This document shows, in pieces, positions 55,822-63,705 of a stretch of 64,000 nucleotides of DNA. The translations under genes and the position numbers were made by a program. Origin of the DNA: JANMJD01 sp963847945 (GTDB lineage Bacteria; Actinomycetota; Acidimicrobiia; Acidimicrobiales; Ilumatobacteraceae); the NCBI GenBank assembly GCA_963847945.1, contig CAWKBX010000009.1, positions 1,240,001-1,304,000 on the forward strand, in the 5' to 3' direction. The notes under the pieces were generated by a model. That model was given only the letters and a program-made list of their open reading frames with translations, ran no database searches and was not told the origin of the DNA. Position 1 is the stretch's first letter; every line of letters starts with the position of its first letter.

Positions 55822-55857
55822 TCCGCGCTGCCGACCAGCATCGCGTGAGGTTCGCTC

Positions 55858-57009
55858 GTGTCTGACGCCGAGTTCCGTTCCGTCCTTGCTGGGTTCGCCC
55901 CCGGTCCCGTCGACGCGCTCGCGCCCCGTCCCGCATTGGCGTCGGTGGCGGTGCTCGGAGCCGGTCCGGTTGGCCTGGCGATGGCCTGCGAGGCGCTTGC
56001 CGAGGGACTCGACGTGCGTATCTGGTCGCCGGTCGCCGCCGAGGTCCCCGCCTCGGTCACCGTCCGCGGCGCCCATCTCGTCGGCACGTACCGCTTCGGA
56101 CCGTCCAACACCGGGACATCGAATGGGGGGCCCCCGGTGACGGTCGCCGCCGGAGTCGATGAGGTGATCGCCGGGGTCGAGGTGGTCTTGGTGGCGACCC
56201 CCTCGCTGCACCACGGCGCAGTGGCCGGGCTGCTCGCCCCCCACCTGCGGACCGATCAGACCGTGGTTCTCGTGCCCGGCCGGTGTTTCGGCGCGGTGGA
56301 GTTCCGTCGCGAGCTTCGACGCTGCGGGGTCGAGGCGATGCCGACGCTGGCCGAACTTGCCTCGCCCCCCTATCTCGCCTCGGTCCCGAGCCCGGGTCGA
56401 CTCGACATTCACGCTCGCCTCGCCGGTATTGCCGCGACCGCGGGCGCGGCCCGGCTCGCCGATGTCTGGCCGATGATCCGAGCCGCCGGTTCGGTGCTCG
56501 ATTCGTCGTTCGCCGACGTGTTGGGGGTGCTCAACGTCGCCCCGGTGGTGCTCAATTCCGGCGCTGCCGAGGGGGGATCTGCCCGCCGATCAACCCTGTT
56601 GACGCCAACCGTGGCGGCTGTCTGCGAGGCCCTCGACGGTGAGCGCCGTCGAGTTGCGTTCGCCTATGGGGTGCGCGATCTTCCGGCGGTGGCCGCCGTC
56701 ATCGCCTCAGCTCACGGGGTAGAAGCCGGTCCGCAATTGCACGATGTGTGGCACTCGATCCCCGCCTTTGACGACCTCGCCCTACCCGGATTGTCGCTGC
56801 GCCGACTGCTCGGCGACGACGTGGCCTGCTCGCTCGTCCCCCTCGCCTCGGCTGGGGCCGCGGCCGGTATCGCCACCCCGTCGATCGATGCGATGATCGC
56901 CACGGCCAGCCTTCTCACTGGGGTCGACTACGCCTCGCTCGGTCGGAGTTTCGGCGCGCTCGGCCTGGCTGGGATGTCGCCCGACGAGGTCCGCCGCGCA
57001 TGTGCCTGA
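55858..57009 (+). CDS. octopine/opine dehydrogenase-family protein
   Basis: 383 residues, two domains. NAD(P) Rossmann motif VAVLGAGPVGLAMACEAL at about residues 29-48; C-terminal dehydrogenase domain with NVAPVVLNSGAAEG and RRSTLLTPTVAAVCEALDGERRRVAFAYGV as in the octopine/nopaline dehydrogenase family. These enzymes reversibly join an amino acid and an oxo acid through a secondary amine. The usual catalytic His in an N-x-H-P type motif appears as Ala in NVAP, if the alignment by eye is right, so activity may be altered. GTG start 55858. It sits between shell genes, so it likely works in or at the microcompartment on an N-substituted amino acid. Confidence 0.75.
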   Translation: MSDAEFRSVLAGFAPGPVDALAPRPALASVAVLGAGPVGLAMACEALAEGLDVRIWSPVAAEVPASVTVRGAHLVGTYRFGPSNTGTSNGGPPVTVAAGVDEVIAGVEVVLVATPSLHHGAVAGLLAPHLRTDQTVVLVPGRCFGAVEFRRELRRCGVEAMPTLAELASPPYLASVPSPGRLDIHARLAGIAATAGAARLADVWPMIRAAGSVLDSSFADVLGVLNVAPVVLNSGAAEGGSARRSTLLTPTVAAVCEALDGERRRVAFAYGVRDLPAVAAVIASAHGVEAGPQLHDVWHSIPAFDDLALPGLSLRRLLGDDVACSLVPLASAGAAAGIATPSIDAMIATASLLTGVDYASLGRSFGALGLAGMSPDEVRRACA

Positions 57010-57028
57010 GCCCCAACGAGGTGGTCCG

Positions 57029-58426
57029 ATGACCGTGGGATTCCCTGATCTCGACTCGATTGCCGAAGCCCGCCGAATGGCCGAGCGCGCCCATGACGCG
57101 GCTACCCGGTTCAAGCGTTTTGCGCCCGAGCAGGTCGACGCGATCGTCGAGGCGATGACCCGGGCGATCGTGCCCGAGTGCCGTCGCCTCGGCGAATTGG
57201 CGGCCACCGAAACCGGCTACGGCAACACCGACGACAAGGAACTGAAGAACCTGTTCAACGCCTTGGGCGTCGCCGACTGGCTGCGCAATGTGCGCACGCT
57301 CGGGGTGTTGTGGAAGGACGAGACCACCAAGATCATGGCGATCGGCGAGCCGATGGGCGTCGTCGCCGCGATCATCCCGGTGACCAACCCGACCTCGACG
57401 GTGATCTACAAAACCCTGTCGGCGGTGAAGGCTGGCAACGCGGTCGTCCACGCCCCGCACCCTCGCGGCACGGCCTGTTCGAACGAGACGGCGCGAGTGT
57501 TAGCCGAGGCGGCCGAACAGGCTGGCGCTCCCGCCGGCTTGGTGCAGTGCCTCAGTCGTCCGACGCTTGAGGGCACTGCCGAGTTGATGCGCCATCACCG
57601 CACATCAGTGGTTATGGCGACCGGGGGCGGAGCGATGGTCCGCGCCGCCTACTCATCGGGGAAACCGACGCTGGCCGTCGGCCCGGGCAATGTGCCGGTC
57701 TACGTCGACCCGTCGACGCGCAACGATCTGGCCGAAGTCGCGGCGATGATCGTCGCCTCGAAGTCGTTCGACTACGGCACCGCCTGTGTCGCCGAACAGG
57801 CGATCGTCGCTCACCAGTCGATCGCCGAATCCCTGCGTCATGAGCTACGTACCGCGGGAGCCTACTTCTGTACGTCGGCCGAGGCAGATCGACTGGCGAC
57901 GGTCATCTTCGGTCCGGAGCTCGGGCTGGTCGTCGCCAACGTCGGCCAATCAGCGTCGCGGTTGGCTGAGCTGGCTGGGTTCTCGGTGCCTCCGAAGACC
58001 AAGGTGTTGATCGCCAACTTGGAGCCGTCGCAAATCGGCCGCGGCGCCCCGCTGTCGGCCGAGAAGCTCAACCCGGTCCTCGCCTATTACGTCGTGCGAG
58101 ATCTCGATCACGGAGCCGAGGTGTGCAACGGCATCCTGCGGTTCGGTGGGGAGGGTCACACGATGGGCATCCACTCCCACGATCCCGACGTGGTCGTGCG
58201 ACTGTCGAGCCTTCCGGCGGGACGGATCATTGTGAACACCCCGTGCCTGCATGGCGGGATGGGGTTTTCCACCGACATCGAGCCGAGCTTCATGCTTGGC
58301 ACGGGCACGTGGTCGGGTTCGATCGTCTCCGACAACGTGACTGCTTTGCACCTGATCAACATCAAACGCGTCGCCTACGAATCCCGTCCCTGGCGCTCAC
58401 TGCGCGACTACATGGAAGCCCGGTAA
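57029..58426 (+). CDS. CoA-acylating aldehyde dehydrogenase (EutE/PduP type)
   Basis: 465 residues. Aldehyde + CoA + NAD gives acyl-CoA + NADH. PTSTVIYKTLSAVKAGNAVV is characteristic of the acylating group, and the nucleophile is Cys253 in FDYGTACVAEQAIV. GPGNVPVYVD and HTMGIHSHDPDVV follow. The first 30 residues form an amphipathic-type helix that could serve for encapsulation, which is common in BMC aldehyde dehydrogenases. GAGG site upstream of the ATG at 57029. The signature enzyme of aldehyde-processing microcompartments; no phosphotransacylase is seen in the window. Confidence 0.9.
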   Translation: MTVGFPDLDSIAEARRMAERAHDAATRFKRFAPEQVDAIVEAMTRAIVPECRRLGELAATETGYGNTDDKELKNLFNALGVADWLRNVRTLGVLWKDETTKIMAIGEPMGVVAAIIPVTNPTSTVIYKTLSAVKAGNAVVHAPHPRGTACSNETARVLAEAAEQAGAPAGLVQCLSRPTLEGTAELMRHHRTSVVMATGGGAMVRAAYSSGKPTLAVGPGNVPVYVDPSTRNDLAEVAAMIVASKSFDYGTACVAEQAIVAHQSIAESLRHELRTAGAYFCTSAEADRLATVIFGPELGLVVANVGQSASRLAELAGFSVPPKTKVLIANLEPSQIGRGAPLSAEKLNPVLAYYVVRDLDHGAEVCNGILRFGGEGHTMGIHSHDPDVVVRLSSLPAGRIIVNTPCLHGGMGFSTDIEPSFMLGTGTWSGSIVSDNVTALHLINIKRVAYESRPWRSLRDYMEAR

Positions 58427-58432
58427 CCGACT

Positions 58433-59071
58433 ATGAATCTCACTTCGCCACAGGTTGAGCTGCGGGCGCTGATGCAGATCGATCGTCTGCAACCGCAGTT
58501 CGCCGCCTACAACGGGGCGACCGTGCAGGGGTCGATCCCGCTCGCGGGTGACACGATTCTGATCGGCGAACTCGGCCCCGGCAACGAAGTGTTCCGGCTG
58601 GTCGACGTGGCGTTGAAGGCCGCGACGATCGAGGCAACATCGCAGGTCGTCGAGCGTGAGTTCGGGTTCTTCATCCTGCGGTCGCCGCACAACTCCGAGA
58701 TCACCGCCGCTCGCCAGGCCATCTCGAGTCACCTCGGCATGGCGCTGGAGGATCGGCTGAAGCCGAAGATCGAGTCGAGTCAGATCATCACCTCGGTTGA
58801 GCCGTACCAGGCGCAGTTGTTGAACAAGTGGCGCAGCGGCTCGCTGATCGTGCCCGGCGAAACCCTCGGAATCATCGAGTGCTCGCCTGCCGCGTACATT
58901 TCGCTGGCTGCCAACGAGGCCGAGAAGGTGGCGACGATCAAGATCGTGCAGGTCAACGCAGTCGGCCGTTACGGCCGCCTGTTCGTCGCCGGCACCGAGG
59001 CCGAGGTCGCCTCGGCGATCGAGGCGGCCATCGCGGTGATCAACGCGGTCGAGGGACGGTCCGCGAGCTGA
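58433..59071 (+). CDS. microcompartment trimer shell protein (BMC-T, tandem domain)
   Basis: 212 residues with two fused BMC domains, about 8-100 and 115-205; the second contains GETLGIIECSPAAYISLAANEAEKVATIK-type sequence (shortened here) and VGRYGRLFVAG. Trimers form pseudohexameric facets, often with larger gated pores. Six bases after the aldehyde dehydrogenase; its stop overlaps the next ATG (TGATG at 59069-59073), so the two are coupled. Confidence 0.9.
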   Translation: MNLTSPQVELRALMQIDRLQPQFAAYNGATVQGSIPLAGDTILIGELGPGNEVFRLVDVALKAATIEATSQVVEREFGFFILRSPHNSEITAARQAISSHLGMALEDRLKPKIESSQIITSVEPYQAQLLNKWRSGSLIVPGETLGIIECSPAAYISLAANEAEKVATIKIVQVNAVGRYGRLFVAGTEAEVASAIEAAIAVINAVEGRSAS

Positions 59072-60259
59072 TGGCCGTGGGCGCGGGGGTCCTTGGGGAG
59101 TACGACGTTCGCCAGGCGGCGCGCCGCGGCGAGCGGTTCCTCTATGTCGGCACCGGCACCGTCGTCAGCCCGTCGGCGCGCGAGGTCGCTCAGCAGTTCT
59201 CCATCGAGTTACGCCTCGGCAACCCACCCCCGTCGGGGGTCGCCGGGGTCGATCACAGCCGCGCCGTGCAGCGCGGGCTGTATCGGCGCTCGCCGCGGTG
59301 GGTCGCCCCCGAGCCGCGCCGCGGGCAGGCCGCCGTGCGGTTTTCCAGGATCGCTTTCGTCGGTGCCGGAGCGGTCGGGGCGACGACCGCCCACCAGACC
59401 GCTATCGCCAACATGGCCGACGAGTTGGTGTTGATCGACGTCGTCCCTGGCCTCGCCGCGGCGGTCGCGTTGGATATCGAACATGCTTCGGGGATCACCG
59501 GCTCGCCGACTCGCGCTCGCGGATCGAACCTGGTCACGGACGTCGCCGGGGCCGACGTGATCGTCGTCACCGCCGGTCGGCCGCGCACTCCTGGCATGAG
59601 TCGAGCCGACTTGGCCGCAGTCAACGGCCGCGTCGTACGCGACATCGGCTCAGCGATCGCGTCTCATGCCCCGGGCGCCGTGGTGATCGTGGTGACCAAC
59701 CCGGTTGACGAGATGACACACGAGCTGTGGCAGGCCTCGGGCCTGCCCGACGACCGGGTGATGGGCATGGCGGGCACCCTCGACTCCAGCCGCTTTCGCA
59801 ACGCCCTCGCCGCCGCGTCCGGAGTACAGCCCCGCGACGTCGAGGCGATCGCGATCGGCTCGCACGGCGAGGAGATGGTCCCCGTCGTCTCGTCAGCCGC
59901 GCATCAAAGGCCGCCCGGCCCGCGACGTGCTGCGACCCGAGGTGATCGCCCGCTGCGTCCGCGAAGCCATCGACGGCGGCGCCGCCGTCGTGTCGTTGCG
60001 GCGCACCGGCTCGGCATTCATCGCCCCCGCCCATGCCGTGATCGAGTTACTCGACGCGATGCGCGGCGCCCAAGCCGGTCCGGTCCCGGTCTCAGTCCGC
60101 CTGCACGGCGAATATGGCATCGAAGGTGTCTTCCTCGGCGTCCCCGCCCGACTCACCCCCACCGGCGTCGGTGAGATCAGCACCGTGGCCCTCGACCCCG
60201 CCGAACTCGCCGCCCTCCAAGCTGCGGCCGCAGCAATCGGGGCCCGGCTCGGTTCGTAG
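59071..60259 (+). pseudogene. malate dehydrogenase with extra N-terminal domain, frame change near the middle
   Basis: Lactate/malate dehydrogenase family; NAD motif AFVGAGAVGATTAHQT begins only at about residue 92. The preceding 85 residues (EYDVRQAARRGERF, then TVVSPSAREVAQQF) are not part of LDH/MDH and recall short N-terminal domains of other microcompartment enzymes; they may direct encapsulation. Specificity loop AGRPRTPGMSRADL has the Arg favouring malate, and IGSHGEEMVP holds the catalytic His. A +1-type frame change near 59900 joins to PARDVLRPEVIARCVRE and the C-terminus at 60259. It may recycle NADH inside the shell. Last gene of the operon. Confidence 0.75.
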
Positions 60260-60270
60260 TCCAACCGGAC

Positions 60271-60678
60271 TCAGCTGATTGCATGTCGACGATGGTCAAA
60301 GGTCGATCTGTCGAGGTGGAGCACAAGGGATTCACATGGCCCCTCGGTTCGCGGCTGACCCATGGCTTCATGGCTGCGGCACCGGGCTTCGGTCCCTCGC
60401 CGTCGTCGCCAGTTGTGACAGATGTTGAGCAGTACGCGATGACACCACCCGCCCGGCCGGTCGAGGCGCTGCACCCGTTTCCAGTTGATCAGGGCCTTGA
60501 CCATGGTGTCCTGCACCAGATCCTCAGCGTCGCGCGACGCGCCCGACAGCGCAGCAGCGACCGCGACGAGGCCCGGGTACTCGCGGCGATAGAGGTCCTC
60601 GAAGTCGATCAGGTCGACGACGTACAGGGGGTTCTGTTTCCATGGCCATAGCGGGAATACCGATGGCAAGTTTGGCAT
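60271..60678 (-). pseudogene. truncated ECF-type sigma factor
   Basis: Region 2 of an extracytoplasmic-function sigma factor is clear: DFEDLYRREYPGLVAVAAAL, ASRDAEDLVQDTMVKALINW and RPGGWCHRVLLNICHNWRRR. After that the frame runs into unrelated residues and stops; region 4 (the -35 reader) is missing. It is convergent with the malate dehydrogenase gene (11 bp). An indel or deletion probably removed the C-terminal half. ATG at complement 60676-60678 is the assumed start. Confidence 0.6.
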
Positions 60679-61062
60679 CCATGAATCGACACACACTTCA
60701 GTCGCCCAAAGGTTGCAAAAATCGAACAAGATCCGGCTATGGGTCGCTTCGGAGCCGGAGGATGGTCGATCGGGTCGCGCCGCTCCCACGGTATGGGCGT
60801 GAATTTCGGTGGTCGGGGCGCGGATTCCTTGACGATGCGGTCGGCTTCGAGGTTGGTCTCGTAGTCGTAACGGGCAAGTTCGCTCGAGATCTGATCCTCA
60901 CGCTTCGAGGCGATCAGCAGGATCGCTCCCTGCATCGCCGCGAGGCAGGACAGGATCAGGTTGAGCAGGATGAACGGGTACTTGTCGAACCCGACGTTGC
61001 GGTTGCCGAGTCTGCCCCGGATGGCCGAGGGTCGTTGCCAGGTGTCATCTGGGCGCGAATCT
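60609..61062 (-). pseudogene. fragment of a DUF1003 membrane protein
   Basis: The frame holds RLGNRNVGFDKYPFILLNLI, then LSCLAAMQGAILLIASKRED and QISSELARYDYETNLEADRI, typical of the second membrane helix and C-terminal part of DUF1003 proteins. The N-terminal helix is lost: the open frame begins at a TGA inside the inverted repeat. Downstream residues (to 60609) are not family-like and overlap the sigma-factor start in another frame. Read as an eroded gene. Confidence 0.5.
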
Positions 61063-61092
61063 GGTCACCGGTGACGGATGTCGCGCCCAGAT
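61047..61092. repeat. nested inverted repeat with GTCACCGGTGAC core
   Basis: ATCTGGGCGCGA at 61047-61058 and TCGCGCCCAGAT at 61081-61092 are perfect reverse complements; between them lies the perfect palindrome GTCACCGGTGAC (61064-61075). It overlaps the 3' end of tetR and the broken end of the DUF1003 fragment. It may be a terminator or the scar of a deletion or mobile repeat. Confidence 0.6.
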
Positions 61093-61688
61093 CGCCAGGA
61101 GGTTCTGTCGGCCAACGTTGCGTGGAGGGCGACGAGTTGCCGGTCGGCGGGCCAGGTTTCGGGGTCGAACAAGGCTTGGATGGCGATGCCGTCGGCGGCG
61201 GTGATCATCCGCTCGGCGATGCTCATGGCGTCGGCGTCGGCGTCGGCGTCGGCGTAGGGGGTGGCTAGGCCACACGCGATCACCAGCGAAGCGACCCTGG
61301 CTCGGAACTCGCGATACGCATCCCGTTGGGCAGTGGCCAGTGAGGGGTCGCCGGCAGCTTGGGCGCAGAAGGCGATCGTCACCATCCAGTGGCGGCGGCG
61401 GTCCTCGTCGAGTGGGAGCGCTCCCTCCAGGCTGTCGCGAAGCGCGGCGTGCGGGTCGTCTGCGAACGTTGACCGGCGGGCGCGGCGATACTCCAAAGAG
61501 GCACGGAAGGTGTGGAGCAACAGTTCTCGCTTGTCGGCGAAGTAGTGGGTCAATGCCCCGGTGGTCCATCCGGCTTCGGCGGCGACATCACGCATGGTTG
61601 CGGCGCCAATGCCCGACTTGGCGATCAACCGGGCCGTCGCGTCGGTCAGCTCCGCCCGGCGTTGTTCGATATCGACGACCCGCGGCAT
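61065..61688 (-). CDS. TetR-family regulator with internal hexanucleotide repeat
   Basis: 207 residues; helix-turn-helix with IAKSGIGAATMRDVAAEAGW and TTGALTHYFADKRELLLHTF, close to the BetI/TetR-type regulators. A (GTCGGC)n repeat near 61228-61255 encodes ADADADAD, a possible length-variable site. Divergent from the Rieske oxygenase; a 16-bp imperfect palindrome (61699-61714) in between is the probable operator. Probably regulates the oxygenase. Confidence 0.85.
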   Translation of the reverse strand: MPRVVDIEQRRAELTDATARLIAKSGIGAATMRDVAAEAGWTTGALTHYFADKRELLLHTFRASLEYRRARRSTFADDPHAALRDSLEGALPLDEDRRRHWMVTIAFCAQAAGDPSLATAQRDAYREFRARVASLVIACGLATPYADADADADAMSIAERMITAADGIAIQALFDPETWPADRQLVALHATLADRTSWRSGRDIRHR

Positions 61689-61698
61689 TGACGGGAAG

Positions 61699-61714
61699 AT
61701 ATCACAGGTGTTAT
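61699..61714. promoter_or_regulatory. imperfect palindrome, candidate TetR operator
   Basis: ATATCAC-AG-GTGTTAT: arms match at six of seven positions. It lies between divergent tetR (start 61688) and the oxygenase gene (start 61755), where a regulator of both would bind. No binding data; inferred. Confidence 0.45.
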
Positions 61715-61754
61715 GTATAAGGCCTGTTGGTCACCCGAAGCGAGGGGTTTGCAG

Positions 61755-62900
61755 ATGGTCTATGTCCCGAGTCGTGGCGATGTACAAGTTCGTCTGGGGC
61801 CGAGTGCTCAGCAACTTCCCGACTATGGGCCGAGCGTGATCAGCCGGCTGCCGTACACCGACCCGATGCAGTTCGAACTCGAGCGCGACAAGGTGCTCGG
61901 CCGCAGCTGGCTGCTGGCCGCGCGCACCGAGCAGGTCAAGGACACCGGCGACTGGATCAGCTTCGAGAGTCATGGCGAGACGGTTGTGATCACCCGCCAG
62001 CCCGACGGCTCGCTGGCCGCGTTCCACAACGTTTGTCGCCATCGTGGGCCGTCGTTCGTCACGGAGTGGCAGGGCTGCGGGGCTCGGCGATTCAGCTGTC
62101 CCTATCACGGCTGGGTCTACGACACGACCGGCAAGCTCGTCGGCGTCCCCGAGCGCGAAGACTTCGCTCCCGAACATCTTGAGGGGCAGCGCGCTCCCGC
62201 GGTCGCCGCCGACGAGTGGGGCGGCTGGGTGTGGGTCAACCTGCTCGGCCCCGAGAAGGCTCCTCCGCTGCTGGAGTGGATCGGGGAGGAAATCCAGGCT
62301 GACCTGGGGCAATTCCGCATGGAAGACATGGTCCTGCTCGACGTGATGGAGTGGGATGTGCCGGTCAGCTACAAGGCAATCGTCGACGGTTTCAACGAGA
62401 TCTACCACACCGCCGCGCTCCACCATGTCAGCCCGCAGTGGACGAAGTCGGCGCGAGACACGTCGTTCCACATCGTCGGCAACAACTACATGTGCTTCGT
62501 GCCCCGCTATGACCGGCGTGACCAGTTGGAAGAGAACTGGGACCATCACCAGAACGCCATCTGCCACTACGTGGTGTTCCCGAACACGGTCTTCAACTGC
62601 AACCCCGAGCACATCCAGGTGTTCAACCCGATCCCGATCGGTGTCGATCGCACCAAGTTCCTCTGTTGGGAGATCGTCTACCCCGGCGATCAGTCGGACC
62701 CGGAGTACGCCGCTTACTGGACCAAAATGATGGGCCACTGGGAGCACCTGAAGAAGGTGGTTGGTGAGGACATCGACATCTACGAGCAACTGGCCCGCAC
62801 CAAGCGGTCGAGCGCGTATACCCACAACATCCTGTCGGAACGCGAGTGCAAGATCGGCCATTACCACGAGAACATCGCCCGCCTGATCCGCGAGCCGTAG
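61755..62900 (+). CDS. Rieske non-heme iron oxygenase, aromatic-ring-hydroxylating alpha-subunit type
   Basis: 381 residues. [2Fe-2S] ligands in CRHRGPSF and CPYHGWVYD; catalytic iron region DGFNEIYHTAALHHV with the two His (Asp ligand later). Such oxygenases hydroxylate or demethylate aromatic or quaternary-amine compounds with a separate reductase, not seen here. ATG at 61755 has GAGGGG upstream; further upstream frame is not family-like. Followed at nine bases by a TIM-barrel isomerase-like gene and then a SnoaL-like gene, probably one catabolic transcript under TetR control. Confidence 0.9.
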   Translation: MVYVPSRGDVQVRLGPSAQQLPDYGPSVISRLPYTDPMQFELERDKVLGRSWLLAARTEQVKDTGDWISFESHGETVVITRQPDGSLAAFHNVCRHRGPSFVTEWQGCGARRFSCPYHGWVYDTTGKLVGVPEREDFAPEHLEGQRAPAVAADEWGGWVWVNLLGPEKAPPLLEWIGEEIQADLGQFRMEDMVLLDVMEWDVPVSYKAIVDGFNEIYHTAALHHVSPQWTKSARDTSFHIVGNNYMCFVPRYDRRDQLEENWDHHQNAICHYVVFPNTVFNCNPEHIQVFNPIPIGVDRTKFLCWEIVYPGDQSDPEYAAYWTKMMGHWEHLKKVVGEDIDIYEQLARTKRSSAYTHNILSERECKIGHYHENIARLIREP

Positions 62901-62909
62901 CCGCACCGC

Positions 62910-63692
62910 GTGACGCACCGACTGATCTCGCTGGCGGCGGGGACCATTCTCGACGTCGACCCGGCCGCCGCGGTCGACGTTGCCGCGGCTGCCGGTTGGC
63001 CCGCCGTGGGTGTCTGGCACGACCCTTCGTCGTGGGCGATCCAGACGACCCGCGACGTGGCGCAACGGTTGGCCGATACCGGAGTGATCGCTCTCGACGT
63101 CGAGCCGATCATCTTCGGTCGCGGCGACCATCACGGTGAAGCGGTGATCGAGATCGCCGCCACGCTCGACGCCCGATTCGTACTGGTCGCCAGCGGGCCG
63201 GCCCCGGCGTCGGACGTCATCGTCGAACTGGCGCGGCTCTGCGAATTCGCAGCCACCTCGGCGCCGGGGGTCACCTTGGTGTTGGAGTTCCTGCCGATTT
63301 TCTCGATCGGCTCGTTGACGGCAGCCGTCGACGCGGTGCGGGTCATCGGCGCCCCGAACCTGGGGGTGTTGGTCGATACCCTGCATCTCGATCGATCGGG
63401 GTCGAGCCTCGCCGATCTTGCCGCTGACCTCGATCTCTTTCCGTACCTGCAGCTTGCTGATGCGCCACCGCTGGTTGATGCGTCCCCGAAGGTTCTCCGC
63501 GACGAGGCACTGCACGGACGGCTGCTTCCTGGCGAGGGCTCACTACCGCTCGCCGGGGTGTTGGCCGCGATTCCCGACGTGCCGATCTCGGTCGAACTGC
63601 GGTCGCGAGCCCTGATCGAGCGATACCCCGCGGCGGTCGATCGGGCCCGTGCCGTGCTCACCGCCACCCGTCGCCTCGTCGACACCCTGTAG
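62910..63692 (+). CDS. xylose-isomerase-like TIM-barrel protein (sugar phosphate isomerase/epimerase family)
   Basis: 260 residues: LISLAAGTILDVDPAAAVD start, metal-ligand positions in VLEFLPIFSIG, GVLVDTLHLDRSG and YLQLADAP, and VELRSRAL near the end. Family members act as isomerases or as ring-opening or hydrolytic enzymes in catabolic operons. Nine bases after the Rieske gene. Substrate unknown. Confidence 0.8.
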   Translation: MTHRLISLAAGTILDVDPAAAVDVAAAAGWPAVGVWHDPSSWAIQTTRDVAQRLADTGVIALDVEPIIFGRGDHHGEAVIEIAATLDARFVLVASGPAPASDVIVELARLCEFAATSAPGVTLVLEFLPIFSIGSLTAAVDAVRVIGAPNLGVLVDTLHLDRSGSSLADLAADLDLFPYLQLADAPPLVDASPKVLRDEALHGRLLPGEGSLPLAGVLAAIPDVPISVELRSRALIERYPAAVDRARAVLTATRRLVDTL

Positions 63693-63705
63693 TCGGAGGA
63701 TTCCC

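Noticed and set aside
62815..62822. CGTATACC in the Rieske gene
   Set aside because: Inside a coding region, not palindromic beyond the six-base core.
61731..63515. 594-codon minus frame opposite the Rieske and TIM-barrel genes
   Set aside because: High-GC shadow; plus-strand genes have catalytic motifs and ribosome sites.
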